This document shows, in pieces, positions 11,974-20,487 of a stretch of DNA of 32,171 bases. Origin of the DNA: RXIX01 sp003989075 (GTDB lineage Bacteria > Pseudomonadota > Gammaproteobacteria > Competibacterales > Competibacteraceae). The position numbers and the translations under genes were made by a program. The notes beneath the pieces were generated by a model. That model saw only the letters and a list, made by a program, of their open reading frames with translations. It was not told where the DNA came from and did not search any database. The stretch covers positions 1-32,171 of the forward strand of contig JAKOYN010000135.1 of assembly GCA_029780415.1 (NCBI GenBank). The letters run 5' to 3'. How positions within the stretch are numbered: position 1 is the first letter of the stretch; each line of letters begins with the position of its first letter.

Positions 11974-14900
11974 ATGTTCGATACGGTTTTAATTGCCAAT
12001 CGCGGCGCCATCGCCTGCCGGATCATCCGCACCCTGAAGCGCATGGGCATCCGTGCGGTCGCGGTGTACACCAGCGCCGACCACGGGTCCCGCCATGTAC
12101 TGGACGCCGATGTAGCCGTCTGGATCGGCGAAGGCCTCGCCACTGAATCCTATCTGAACGTCGAGCGCATTCTCGACGCGGCACGCAGCAGCGGCGCCCA
12201 AGCCATTCATCCCGGCTACGGCTTTCTCAGTGAAAACGCTGCCTTTGCCCTGGCCTGCGAACAGGCCGGCATCACCTTCATCGGCCCCACGCCAGCGCAG
12301 ATGGAATGCTTTGGCCTCAAACACACCGCCCGTGAGCTGGCACAACGCCACGCGGCACCGCTGCTGCCGGGCAGCGAACTGCTGGACAGCGTTACCGAGG
12401 CCCAGGCGGCGGCGGCGCACATCGGTTATCCGGTGATGCTGAAAAGCACTGCCGGCGGTGGCGGTATCGGCATGCGCCTGTGCCGCGACAGCGCCGACCT
12501 GGAGGCATCCTTTGCCTCGGTGCAGCGCCTCGGGCGCAGCAACTTCAGCCACGCCGGAGTATTTCTGGAAAAGTTCGTCGAACAGGCCCGGCATATTGAA
12601 GTGCAGGTATTCGGCGATGGGCGCGGCGGCGTGCTGGCTCTCGGCGAACGCGACTGTTCGCTGCAGCGCCGCAACCAGAAGGTGATCGAGGAAACCCCGG
12701 CGCCACATCTGCCCGATGCCGTGCGGCAGGCCCTGCACCAGACTGCGGTTCGCCTGATGCAGGCGGTTCACTACCGCTCGGCAGGCACGGTGGAATTCAT
12801 CGTCGATGCCGCCAGCGATGCCTTCTACTTCCTGGAAGTGAACACCCGCCTGCAGGTCGAGCACGGCGTCACCGAGCAGGTCACCGGCGTTGATCTGGTG
12901 GAATGGATGCTGCGGCTGGCGGCGGATGAACTGCCGCCACTGGATACCCTGGCGATCACGCCGCGCGGCCATGCCATTCAGGCGCGACTGTATGCCGAAG
13001 ACCCGGCCCGTCAGTTCCAGCCGCAATCCGGCCTGCTCACCGAAGTCATATTTCCAGACACGGCGCGCTGCGATACCTGGATTGAAACCGGCGTCGAGGT
13101 ACCGACCTGTTACGACCCGCTGCTGGCGAAACTCATCGTCCAGGGCGCGGATCGGCAACAGGCCCTGGCGGCGCTGGATCAGGCCCTGCAGGACACCCGG
13201 ATCAGCGGCATTGAAAGTAATCTCGCCTACCTGCGGGCAGTCGTAGCCGATGATGCTGCGTTTCGCGCCGGCCGGCACACCACCGCCACCCTGAGCCGCT
13301 TTACATACCGGCCAGCGGTGATCGAAGTGCTGGCCGCCGGCACGCTGACCACGGTGCAGGACTGGCCGGGACGGCTGGGTTACTGGGAGGTGGGCGTGCC
13401 GCCCTCGGGGCCGATGGACGATCTGGCGTTCCGTCTGGGCAATCGCCTGCTGGGCAATCCGGTCGGCGCGGCGGGGCTGGAATTGACCATGACCGGTCCC
13501 AGCCTGCGTTTTCACGCCCCGGCCGTGATCGCCCTGACCGGCACTGCAATGCCCGCTACCCTCGACGAGCAGCCCATTCCCTTCTGGACGCCGCTGGCCG
13601 TAGCCGCCGGCGCGGTGCTGCGCATCGGTCAGGCCCACAGCGGCGCGCGCGCCTATCTGTGCGTCAAGCACGGCATCGCGGTACCCGAGTATCTGGGCAG
13701 CCGCGCCACCTTCACGCTCGGGCGCTTTGGCGGTCACGGCGGGCGGGCGCTGCGCCTGGGCGATGTCCTGCATATTCAGCCGGCGACGCTGGATGGCAGT
13801 GAGCAGCCGCTCGATGCCGGGCTGATTCCTCGCTATGCGCCGGATTGGGAACTGCGGGTGATCTATGGCCCGCACGGTGCTCCGGATTTTTTCAGCGAGG
13901 ATGACATTGCCACCTTCTTCGCCAGTGCCTGGGAGGTGCATTACAACTCCAGCCGTACCGGGGTGCGGCTGATCGGTCCCCGGCCACGCTGGGCGCGGCC
14001 CGACGGTGGCGAGGCCGGCCTGCATCCATCCAACATCCACGATAACGCCTATGCCATCGGCGCGGTCGATTTCACCGGTGACATGCCGGTGATTCTCGGT
14101 CCCGACGGTCCGAGCCTGGGCGGCTTTGTCTGTCCGGCCACGGTGATTCAGGCCGACCTGTGGAAGCTCGGGCAATTGCGGCCCGGCGACCGGGTGCGCT
14201 TCGTGCCGATTGCGCTGGAGGATGCCCTGCGCCTGCTGCGGTCACAGCGCAGCTCCATCGAGACCCTGCGCGCAGTCGCGGTCGAGGTAGCGCCGATGCA
14301 ACCGCAAAGCGCCATTCTCGACCAGTCCGCACCCGGCAGCCATCCAGTCGGCGTGGTGTATCGGCCCGCCGGCGATGCCAGCCTGCTGATCGAGTACGGT
14401 CCGCCGGTGCTGGATATCGCGCTGCACTTTCGCGTGCAGATGCTGTACGAATGGCTGCGCACCCGTGATTTGCACGGCGTGCTCGATCTCACGCCCGGCA
14501 TCCGCTCCCTGCAGGTGCATTACGACCCGCTGCAGTTGCCCCGGCCGGAACTGCTGCGCCTGCTGCAGCAAGCCGAGCGCGAACTGGGCGACAGCGACGC
14601 TGCCGAGGTGCCGGCGCGCATCGTGCATTTGCCGCTGGCCTGGGACGACAGCCAGACCCGGCTGGCGATCGGCAAATACATGCAGTCGGTGCGCAGCGAT
14701 GCACCCTGGTGCCCGAGCAATCTGGAATTCATTCGCCGCATCAATGGTCTGGACAGCATCGAGGCGGTGCGGGAGATCGTGTTCTCGGCGCGCTATCTGG
14801 TGATGGGCCTGGGCGATGTGTATCTGGGCGCGCCGGTCGCGACTCCGCTCGATCCCCGCCAGCGGCTGGTGACCACCAAGTACAATCCGGCCCGCACCTG

Positions 14901-15564
14901 GACGCCGGAAAACGCGGTCGGCATCGGCGGTTCCTACCTATGCGTGTATGGCATGGAAGGGCCTGGCGGCTACCAGTTCGTCGGTCGCACCGTGCAGATG
15001 TGGAACCGCTACCACGTCACTGCGGATTTTCCCCGGCCCTGGCTGCTGCGCTTCTTCGACCAGATCCGCTTCTATCCGGTCAGCGAGGACGAATTGCTGC
15101 GCCTGCGCGAGGCATTTCCGCGTGGCCGCTTCCAGTTGCGGATCGAGGAAACCCGCTTCAGCCTGCGCGATTACCGGCGCTTTCTCGCCGAACATGCCGA
15201 TGACATCGCCCGATTCAAGGCACGCCAGCAGGCGGCTTTCGAGGCTGAGCGGGCGCGCTGGCAGGCAACAGGACAGGCCGACCATCAGGCCGAACTGCCC
15301 GATGCACCCACCGAGGGCGAAACGCTGGTGCTGGGCGCGGCCGAGCTGGCCCTGGAAAGCCATGTGCCCGGCAACATCTGGCAAGTGCCGGTCAGCGCAG
15401 GCGACTGGGTCGAAAGCGGTCAGGCGCTGGTGATCGTCGAATCGATGAAAATGGAAATCACCCTGCAAGCGCCCTGCGCCGGGCGGATCAGCCGCGTGCT
15501 CTGCCCACCCGGTACGGCGGTACAGCCCGGACAGCGCCTGCTGATCATCGACACTGCCGCATAA
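11974..15564 (+). CDS. uca: Guanidine/urea carboxylase, biotin-dependent (1196 aa)
   Basis: The domain order is that of bacterial urea-carboxylase-type enzymes: an N-terminal biotin carboxylase with ATP-grasp (residues 1 to about 445; KSTAGGGGIGM loop, EVNTRLQVEHGVTE), then the carboxyltransferase half made of an AHS2/KipA-like segment (about 450-760; VQDWPGRLGYWEVG) and an AHS1/KipI-like segment (about 780-990), a linker, and a C-terminal biotinyl domain with the carrier Lys1159 in VIVESMKMEI. It carboxylates guanidine (or urea) with ATP and bicarbonate in the cytoplasm. The guanidine riboswitch and both deiminase subunits in the operon favour guanidine as the true substrate; I could not settle this from active-site residues alone. 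No obvious ribosome site precedes the ATG. Confidence 0.92.
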   Translation: MFDTVLIANRGAIACRIIRTLKRMGIRAVAVYTSADHGSRHVLDADVAVWIGEGLATESYLNVERILDAARSSGAQAIHPGYGFLSENAAFALACEQAGITFIGPTPAQMECFGLKHTARELAQRHAAPLLPGSELLDSVTEAQAAAAHIGYPVMLKSTAGGGGIGMRLCRDSADLEASFASVQRLGRSNFSHAGVFLEKFVEQARHIEVQVFGDGRGGVLALGERDCSLQRRNQKVIEETPAPHLPDAVRQALHQTAVRLMQAVHYRSAGTVEFIVDAASDAFYFLEVNTRLQVEHGVTEQVTGVDLVEWMLRLAADELPPLDTLAITPRGHAIQARLYAEDPARQFQPQSGLLTEVIFPDTARCDTWIETGVEVPTCYDPLLAKLIVQGADRQQALAALDQALQDTRISGIESNLAYLRAVVADDAAFRAGRHTTATLSRFTYRPAVIEVLAAGTLTTVQDWPGRLGYWEVGVPPSGPMDDLAFRLGNRLLGNPVGAAGLELTMTGPSLRFHAPAVIALTGTAMPATLDEQPIPFWTPLAVAAGAVLRIGQAHSGARAYLCVKHGIAVPEYLGSRATFTLGRFGGHGGRALRLGDVLHIQPATLDGSEQPLDAGLIPRYAPDWELRVIYGPHGAPDFFSEDDIATFFASAWEVHYNSSRTGVRLIGPRPRWARPDGGEAGLHPSNIHDNAYAIGAVDFTGDMPVILGPDGPSLGGFVCPATVIQADLWKLGQLRPGDRVRFVPIALEDALRLLRSQRSSIETLRAVAVEVAPMQPQSAILDQSAPGSHPVGVVYRPAGDASLLIEYGPPVLDIALHFRVQMLYEWLRTRDLHGVLDLTPGIRSLQVHYDPLQLPRPELLRLLQQAERELGDSDAAEVPARIVHLPLAWDDSQTRLAIGKYMQSVRSDAPWCPSNLEFIRRINGLDSIEAVREIVFSARYLVMGLGDVYLGAPVATPLDPRQRLVTTKYNPARTWTPENAVGIGGSYLCVYGMEGPGGYQFVGRTVQMWNRYHVTADFPRPWLLRFFDQIRFYPVSEDELLRLREAFPRGRFQLRIEETRFSLRDYRRFLAEHADDIARFKARQQAAFEAERARWQATGQADHQAELPDAPTEGETLVLGAAELALESHVPGNIWQVPVSAGDWVESGQALVIVESMKMEITLQAPCAGRISRVLCPPGTAVQPGQRLLIIDTAA

Positions 15565-15622
15565 CGGCCCTCACCCCCGGCCTCCCGCCCGCCTGCCGGC
15601 GAGGGGCGTTAAGGAGAATGCG

Positions 15623-17356
15623 ATGCCCATGCCCGACCTGTCCCTGTCCGCCCTGCGCCGCGATTACCTGAGCGGTCGCCGCACGCCGCGCTGCGTGATC
15701 GAGGACATTTTGCACCGTCTACCCCGGTTTGCCGACGATTACATCTGGATCAGCCAGCTTCCGGCCGCGGAACTGCTGGCGCGCGCCGATGCCCTGACCG
15801 ATCAGGACCCGGCGCGTCTGCCGTTGTATGGCGTGCCCTTTGCCATCAAGGACAATATCGACCTGGCCGGCCTGCCGACCACGGCCGCCTGTCCCGCCTA
15901 TGCCTATCAGCCAGCCGTTTCCGCCTGGGTCGTGGAACGCCTGCTGGCGGCCGGCGCGATCCCGATCGGCAAAACCAACCTCGACCAGTTCGCCACCGGT
16001 CTGGTGGGTGTGCGCTCACCCTACGGCGCCACCCGCAATGCCTTCGATCCGGCCTATATTGCCGGTGGTTCCAGCAGCGGCTCAGCGGTGGCGGTGGCCC
16101 GTGGCCTGGTCAGCTTCGCGCTCGGCACCGACACCGCCGGTTCCGGACGAGTGCCGGCGGCATTCAACGGTCTGGTAGGCCTGAAGCCCAGCCGGGGACT
16201 GCTCAGCACCCGCGGCGTGGTGCCGGCCTGCCGGACCCTGGACTGCGTCAGCCTGTTCACGGTGAACGCAGCCGATGCGGCAACGCTGTTTGAAATCGCC
16301 GCCGGCTTTGATCCTGCCGATCCCTACGCCCGCGATCTGCCGCAGGTCTCCGCTGAGCGCCGTGCCCGCTTTCGCTTCGGTGTGCCCGGCGCTGAGCATC
16401 TGGAATTTTTCGGCAACCGCGATGCGGCGCAGGCATTCCAGGCCGCAGTGCAGCGTTTGCAGGCCATGGGCGGTGAGGCGGTCACGCTCGATTTCACACC
16501 GTTCCTGGCCGCCGCGCGCCTGCTGTACGAAGGTCCATGGCTGGCGGAACGTTATGCGGCCATCGCCGACTTCATCCAGCGCCAGCCCGGCGACCTGCTG
16601 CCGGTGACCCGCGCCATCATCGAGCCGGGCGCGCAGACCAGCGCGGTGCAGGCTTTTCAGGCCCAGTACCGCCTGCAATCGCTCAAGCGCCAAACCGATG
16701 CCCTGCTGGCCGGCGTGGAATTCGTGCTCACGCCCACTGCCGGAACGATTTACACCCTGGCCGAGGTCGAAGCCGACCCGATCCGGCTCAATGCCCAGCT
16801 CGGCTACTACACCAACTTCATGAATCTACTCGATTACAGCGCCGTGGCCGTGCCCGCCGGGATGCAGGATCACGGCCTGCCGTTCGGAGTGACGCTGTTC
16901 AGTCATGCCGGCCATGACCGGCGCCTGCTGGCCTGGGCGCAGGCCTTTGAACAGGCGGCGGAAGCGCCGCGCATCAAGATCGTGGTCTGCGGTGCGCACC
17001 TGTCCGGGCTGCCGCTGAATTCACAATTGACCGAGCGCGGTGGGTACCGGGTCGCAGCGACGACTTCCGCAGCCCGTTATCGCCTGTATGCTCTGGCCGG
17101 CGGGCCACCGTTTCGCCCCGGCATGGTCCGCGACGAGACCGGTGGCAGCGCCATCGAGGTGGAAGTCTGGTCGCTGCCGCTGGCGCAACTGGGCAGTTTC
17201 ATGGCCGGCATCCCGGCACCACTGGGCATCGGTACGGTGGAATTGGCTGATGGCTCCTGGGAAAAGGGTTTCATCTGCGAACCTTACGCCCTGGCCAGCG
17301 CCCGCGACATCAGCGCATTCGGTGGCTGGCGGGCCTATCTGGCCAGCAAGGGCTAG
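15623..17356 (+). CDS. atzF: Allophanate hydrolase (AtzF type)
   Basis: The 577-residue enzyme hydrolyses allophanate to two ammonia and two CO2, the last step of guanidine and urea amidolyase pathways. The amidase-signature domain (1 to about 440) has the Ser-cisSer-Lys triad: Lys76 (in FAIKDN), cis-Ser150 (GGSSSGSA) and nucleophile Ser174 (DTAGSGRVPA), with the 24-residue Ser-Ser spacing of the family. A C-terminal domain (about 450-577; IKIVVCGAHLSG...GFICEPYALASARDIS) is the small domain of full-length allophanate hydrolases. AAGGAG lies just before the ATG. Last gene of the operon; its stop overlaps by four bases the stop of the convergent PurA-like gene, leaving no room for a separate terminator. 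Confidence 0.95.
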   Translation: MPMPDLSLSALRRDYLSGRRTPRCVIEDILHRLPRFADDYIWISQLPAAELLARADALTDQDPARLPLYGVPFAIKDNIDLAGLPTTAACPAYAYQPAVSAWVVERLLAAGAIPIGKTNLDQFATGLVGVRSPYGATRNAFDPAYIAGGSSSGSAVAVARGLVSFALGTDTAGSGRVPAAFNGLVGLKPSRGLLSTRGVVPACRTLDCVSLFTVNAADAATLFEIAAGFDPADPYARDLPQVSAERRARFRFGVPGAEHLEFFGNRDAAQAFQAAVQRLQAMGGEAVTLDFTPFLAAARLLYEGPWLAERYAAIADFIQRQPGDLLPVTRAIIEPGAQTSAVQAFQAQYRLQSLKRQTDALLAGVEFVLTPTAGTIYTLAEVEADPIRLNAQLGYYTNFMNLLDYSAVAVPAGMQDHGLPFGVTLFSHAGHDRRLLAWAQAFEQAAEAPRIKIVVCGAHLSGLPLNSQLTERGGYRVAATTSAARYRLYALAGGPPFRPGMVRDETGGSAIEVEVWSLPLAQLGSFMAGIPAPLGIGTVELADGSWEKGFICEPYALASARDISAFGGWRAYLASKG

Positions 17357-18627
17357 CATGACAGACTGGGCTGGACGGGCCTTGCGGCGTGCAGCATCCC
17401 CGTCCCGGCCGCGCGCCGCCGGTACTGCTGCAGCGGCCGCCGTGTGGCACTGTCGCTGAGCAGGAATTGATCGATGCCGGTGGCCGCGCCCAGCGCCCTC
17501 AGCAATGCCTCGATATCGCCCTGCCGCTGTGCGCCGCCGTGCTGATAGCACAGCCGGCCGTCCTCGACCTGATCCAGGCAGCTCAGCGCCAGCCGCGTCC
17601 GCAAGGTCAGTTGCGGCACAGCACCCGCATCACCGCAATCGGCGGCAATGGCGCGCCCGAGCAGATCCAGATCCAGCCAGGCAAAGCGCAAGCTGCCCTG
17701 ATACGGATTGGGCTGGTTGGTCGGATCGCTGATACCCGCATAGGGCGGGCCAGGCAATTCGCCCGGCAGCGGTCCGGCCCCGTGCCGGGTCAGATAGACG
17801 CGGCTGACATAATCCACCTCCAGCCGTTTCAGACCCAGTTCGAAGGCCAGCATCAGTACATTGCGCAGCCCGGTATGTGAGCGGGTGACGTGGGGAAAAA
17901 AGCCGCGCGTCTGGTCGAGCAGCAGCCCCTGCGCACCCTCGAACAGCAGGTGCCGCCCGCGCGCCGCCACCGACAGCGGCATGACGCTGACGCTGTCCAG
18001 GAAACGCCGTGCATCGGTAACAAAGCGCTCCAGCAGCGTATCCGCCTGCAACAGGGCCGCCTTGTCCGGCTCCGCCAGCAGCGCCGCGCACCCGAGTCGC
18101 GCCAAGCGCGCCGGCAGGTAATCGCGACGCAGGGCGTCAAGCCGCTGGGTCAGCGTCGCCGCGTCGGCCAGATCGGCAACCGTCAGCGCATGATGTGATC
18201 GCTGACGCTCCAGGGTTTCGCCGAAGCCAACCCCGCAACTGCCATGCCGGGCCGTGCCGCGCGCCTGTTCCAGCCACTGATTGATCAGCATGTCATAGGG
18301 CGTGGTCACCGGACTGCGTGCATCGACCATGACCACCGGCTGCGTGCCCAGCCCGGCCAGCGCCGCCTGCTCACGCAGGAACAGCAGCGGATTGCAAACG
18401 AAGAAGCGTGACAGATAGGTCGGCACAACGGCCAGCGCACCGCTGCCCACATGACCAAACACATGCCGGCGACCCTCGGGCGTCACCACCGTGTGCCCGG
18501 CCTGAGCGCCACCGTTAAAGCGCACCACCAGCCGCGCGCCACCGGCGGTGACATGGGCATCGGTGATACGGCCCTTGCCTTCGTCGCCAAACTGAGCGCC
18601 AATCACCACCTGAGCAGTCCTGTCCAT
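17353..18627 (-). CDS. Divergent adenylosuccinate-synthetase-fold protein (PurA paralogue)
   Basis: The 424-residue protein is plainly of the PurA fold: GAQFGDEGKG with catalytic Asp15, GGAQAGHT with catalytic His45, FEGAQGLLLD and TRHGAGPLPGEL. The substrate loops are changed. The IMP loop TTGRGIGP of true PurA is replaced by SCGVGFGE; the aspartate loop TTGRRRRTGW is replaced by YQGSLRFAW, with only one Arg kept; the guanine-binding TKLD reads SCLD. It therefore probably activates an oxo group with a nucleotide triphosphate but on a substrate other than IMP, or with a different amino donor. It begins 12 bases after the vWA gene, with GGGGAGG as ribosome site, forming a two-gene operon divergent from an NrtR-like regulator. 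The housekeeping purA would be expected elsewhere. Confidence 0.85.
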   Translation of the reverse strand: MDRTAQVVIGAQFGDEGKGRITDAHVTAGGARLVVRFNGGAQAGHTVVTPEGRRHVFGHVGSGALAVVPTYLSRFFVCNPLLFLREQAALAGLGTQPVVMVDARSPVTTPYDMLINQWLEQARGTARHGSCGVGFGETLERQRSHHALTVADLADAATLTQRLDALRRDYLPARLARLGCAALLAEPDKAALLQADTLLERFVTDARRFLDSVSVMPLSVAARGRHLLFEGAQGLLLDQTRGFFPHVTRSHTGLRNVLMLAFELGLKRLEVDYVSRVYLTRHGAGPLPGELPGPPYAGISDPTNQPNPYQGSLRFAWLDLDLLGRAIAADCGDAGAVPQLTLRTRLALSCLDQVEDGRLCYQHGGAQRQGDIEALLRALGAATGIDQFLLSDSATRRPLQQYRRRAAGTGMLHAARPVQPSLSC

Positions 18628-18639
18628 ACGCCGCCTCCC

Positions 18640-19536
18640 CTAGCGCCGCGGTGCCGAGCGGGGCAGGGTTGCCACCGCACGCCGCACCACCGTACCGGTA
18701 TCACGCGCCCAGCTCGCCACCACATCATCATGATCGGCACCCTCGTGAATCGCGATCGTCGAGACGATGACCTCAGCCAGACGGCGATGATCAGCCAGGC
18801 TGATCACCCGCTGACCGAGCAGATCGGCCCAGCGCGCACGCACTCCGGCGGGATCGTGACGCGCGTAGTTGCCTTCTTCGACGATCACGTGGAAGACGTG
18901 ATACTGGCGACTGGCCAGCGCCAGCAGTTCCCGTGAGTTCAAATCACGCGCCACCCGATCGCCGAGCACCCGGGCCAGGCCCCGGGCTGGTATGCCCGGC
19001 GGTGGCTCTTCGTCGCCGACCGTGAACAGATAGCCCTTGCGGCCGCGCTTCTCAAAACAGTCGATCGAGGTATGCAGGGCGGCGAAATACCAGGGCAGGT
19101 TATAGGACTCCCAGTTATTGCCACCGCCGCCTTTTTCCAGCCACAGGCGCTCCAATTGCCGGGCAATGCGGATATCCGCCTCGAACTGGGTCACCTGCAG
19201 CGGCGCCTGATCATGCAGGATATCGCCAATACCCATCAGCATGATGTGTGGATCGGGCACCGGCTGCCGGGCGAGAATTTCTTCCACCAGAATGCCCAGG
19301 CCACGCCGGGCGAGCGCGTCGGCAATCATGCCCATCGAACCGGTCACATCCAGACCAACGATCAGGGCAGTCGAGTTTGGGTTCAGGGCTGAATCGCGCG
19401 ATTCGCGCCATTCAACACCAAAGGGATCAAGATCGGGATCAAGACCGCGCGCAGTGAACACCTTTTCGGTGCTGCGATGTGCGGTCGAGTCGGCGTAACG
19501 GGTCCAGTCTGCGGAACTCCAGCGTGCGCTGCCCAT
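18640..19536 (-). CDS. vWA-domain protein partnered with the PurA-like gene
   Basis: The 298-residue protein has a von Willebrand factor A-type Rossmann fold with a MIDAS metal site: DVTGS (Asp63, Thr65, Ser67 as D-x-T-x-S), a glycine-rich GGGGNN loop and FTVGDEE as the third metal-site strand. There is no signal peptide or membrane helix, so it is cytosolic, unlike adhesive vWA proteins. The N-terminal 50 residues (basic and aromatic, ...GLDPDLDPFGVEWRESRDS) precede the domain. Ribosome site AAGGAG is present (plus-strand CTCCTT, 19543-19548). It is the first gene of an operon with the PurA-like protein, suggesting a complex or shared pathway. I do not know an established function for this family. 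Confidence 0.8.
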   Translation of the reverse strand: MGSARWSSADWTRYADSTAHRSTEKVFTARGLDPDLDPFGVEWRESRDSALNPNSTALIVGLDVTGSMGMIADALARRGLGILVEEILARQPVPDPHIMLMGIGDILHDQAPLQVTQFEADIRIARQLERLWLEKGGGGNNWESYNLPWYFAALHTSIDCFEKRGRKGYLFTVGDEEPPPGIPARGLARVLGDRVARDLNSRELLALASRQYHVFHVIVEEGNYARHDPAGVRARWADLLGQRVISLADHRRLAEVIVSTIAIHEGADHDDVVASWARDTGTVVRRAVATLPRSAPRR

Positions 19537-19604
19537 GGCGTGCTCCTTCTCGGTTGCGGTATCGGGATGTGGCGCGCGAGACGCATCGCCCTGCCACGAG
19601 CCTT

Positions 19605-19649
19605 AGACTAGACCACTTAATTGTTTTTTGCAACTTACATTTTAATTAG
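19605..19649. promoter_or_regulatory. AT-rich divergent promoter region, candidate NrtR-like operator
   Basis: The spacer between the vWA operon and the regulator is the only AT-rich patch nearby. For the minus strand, TTGCAA (19628-19633) and TAGTCT (plus 19605-19610) are 17 bases apart, a weak sigma-70 match. CTTAATT (19616-19622) and AATTAG (19644-19649) form an imperfect inverted repeat around TTGCAA, a possible operator. Confidence 0.35.
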
Positions 19650-19715
19650 CCCGCATGGTACCGGTCTGCAGATTTTCCTAAACTGATCAACCTTATTTGC
19701 CGATGACAAAAAAGC

Positions 19716-20399
19716 ATGATGAACGCCAGCACGATTGCGACGGAAGCGGCCCATCCCCAGGCTCTGGTCATGGTCGATACCGCACTGTTCACCATCCACG
19801 ATGAGCGGCTGTGCCTGATTCTGGCGCGGCGCCGCGAAGCCCCGTTCGCTGGGGCGCTGGCCCTGCCGGGCGGCTTTGTGCATATCGACGAGGACGCCGA
19901 CACCGAGAGTGCGGCGCGGCGGGTGATCCGTGCCAAGATCGGGTTTGACGCGCCCTATCTGGAGCAACTGTTCACCTTCTCCGGCGCGCACCGCGACCCG
20001 CGCGGCTGGTCGCTGAGCGTGGCTTATTACGCGCTGGTGCCAGCGACGCTGCTTGATGCCAGCCAGATGGCCGAGGCGTTTGCGGTCGATGCGCTGCCGG
20101 CGCTGCCCTTCGACCATGACCGGATCGTGGCCCGGGCGGTGCAGCGGCTGCGCGACAAGGCCACCTATTCCTCGCTGCCGGCCTTCCTGCTGCCGGAAAC
20201 CTTCACCCTGAACGAGCTGCATCGCATCTACGAACACAGCATCGGTACGCGCCTCGACAAGGCCTCGTTCCGGCAAAAGATCATCGAACAGGGCATCATC
20301 GAACCGATTGCCGGCAGCTTCCGCACCGGCGCGCACCGGCCGGCCCAGATGTATCGGCTGAGCCGATCAACGCTGACCGCGTTTGCGCGCCAGATTTAG
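19716..20399 (+). CDS. NrtR-type transcriptional regulator (degenerate Nudix domain plus winged helix)
   Basis: The 227-residue protein pairs an N-terminal Nudix fold (about 15-145) with a C-terminal winged helix (about 160-220; FTLNELHRIYEHSIG, LDKASFRQKIIEQGII, RPAQMYRLS), the architecture of NrtR regulators that sense ADP-ribose-like nucleotides. The Nudix box is spoiled: after LPGGFVHIDED the expected RE-x-x-EE-x-G core reads RVIRAKIGF, so the metal-binding glutamates are lost and hydrolysis is unlikely. Binding of a nucleotide ligand without cleavage fits a sensor role. It is transcribed divergently from the vWA/PurA-like operon and most likely controls it. No strong ribosome site; ATG at 19716 or 19719. 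Confidence 0.85.
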   Translation: MMNASTIATEAAHPQALVMVDTALFTIHDERLCLILARRREAPFAGALALPGGFVHIDEDADTESAARRVIRAKIGFDAPYLEQLFTFSGAHRDPRGWSLSVAYYALVPATLLDASQMAEAFAVDALPALPFDHDRIVARAVQRLRDKATYSSLPAFLLPETFTLNELHRIYEHSIGTRLDKASFRQKIIEQGIIEPIAGSFRTGAHRPAQMYRLSRSTLTAFARQI

Positions 20400-20487
20400 C
20401 AACCGCCAAGGCCGGTCAGGACCGGTGCGGCTGCTATGCTGCAGGGTGAATCGCCCCATCGGCTACCCGCACGAGGTTGCGCCGGCC

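Noticed and set aside
11989..14175. 728-codon open frame on the minus strand inside the carboxylase gene
   Set aside because: Antisense shadow of the biotin carboxylase and AHS2 domains; composition is low-complexity and no family is visible.
11974..15564. Deciding urea versus guanidine carboxylase from a single active-site residue
   Set aside because: I could not place the discriminating residue reliably by eye, so the guanidine call rests on the riboswitch and the deiminase genes.
17353..18627. Call as phage-type PurZ (2-aminoadenylosuccinate synthetase)
   Set aside because: No phage genes are nearby, and PurZ would be expected to keep an aspartate-binding loop, which is replaced here.
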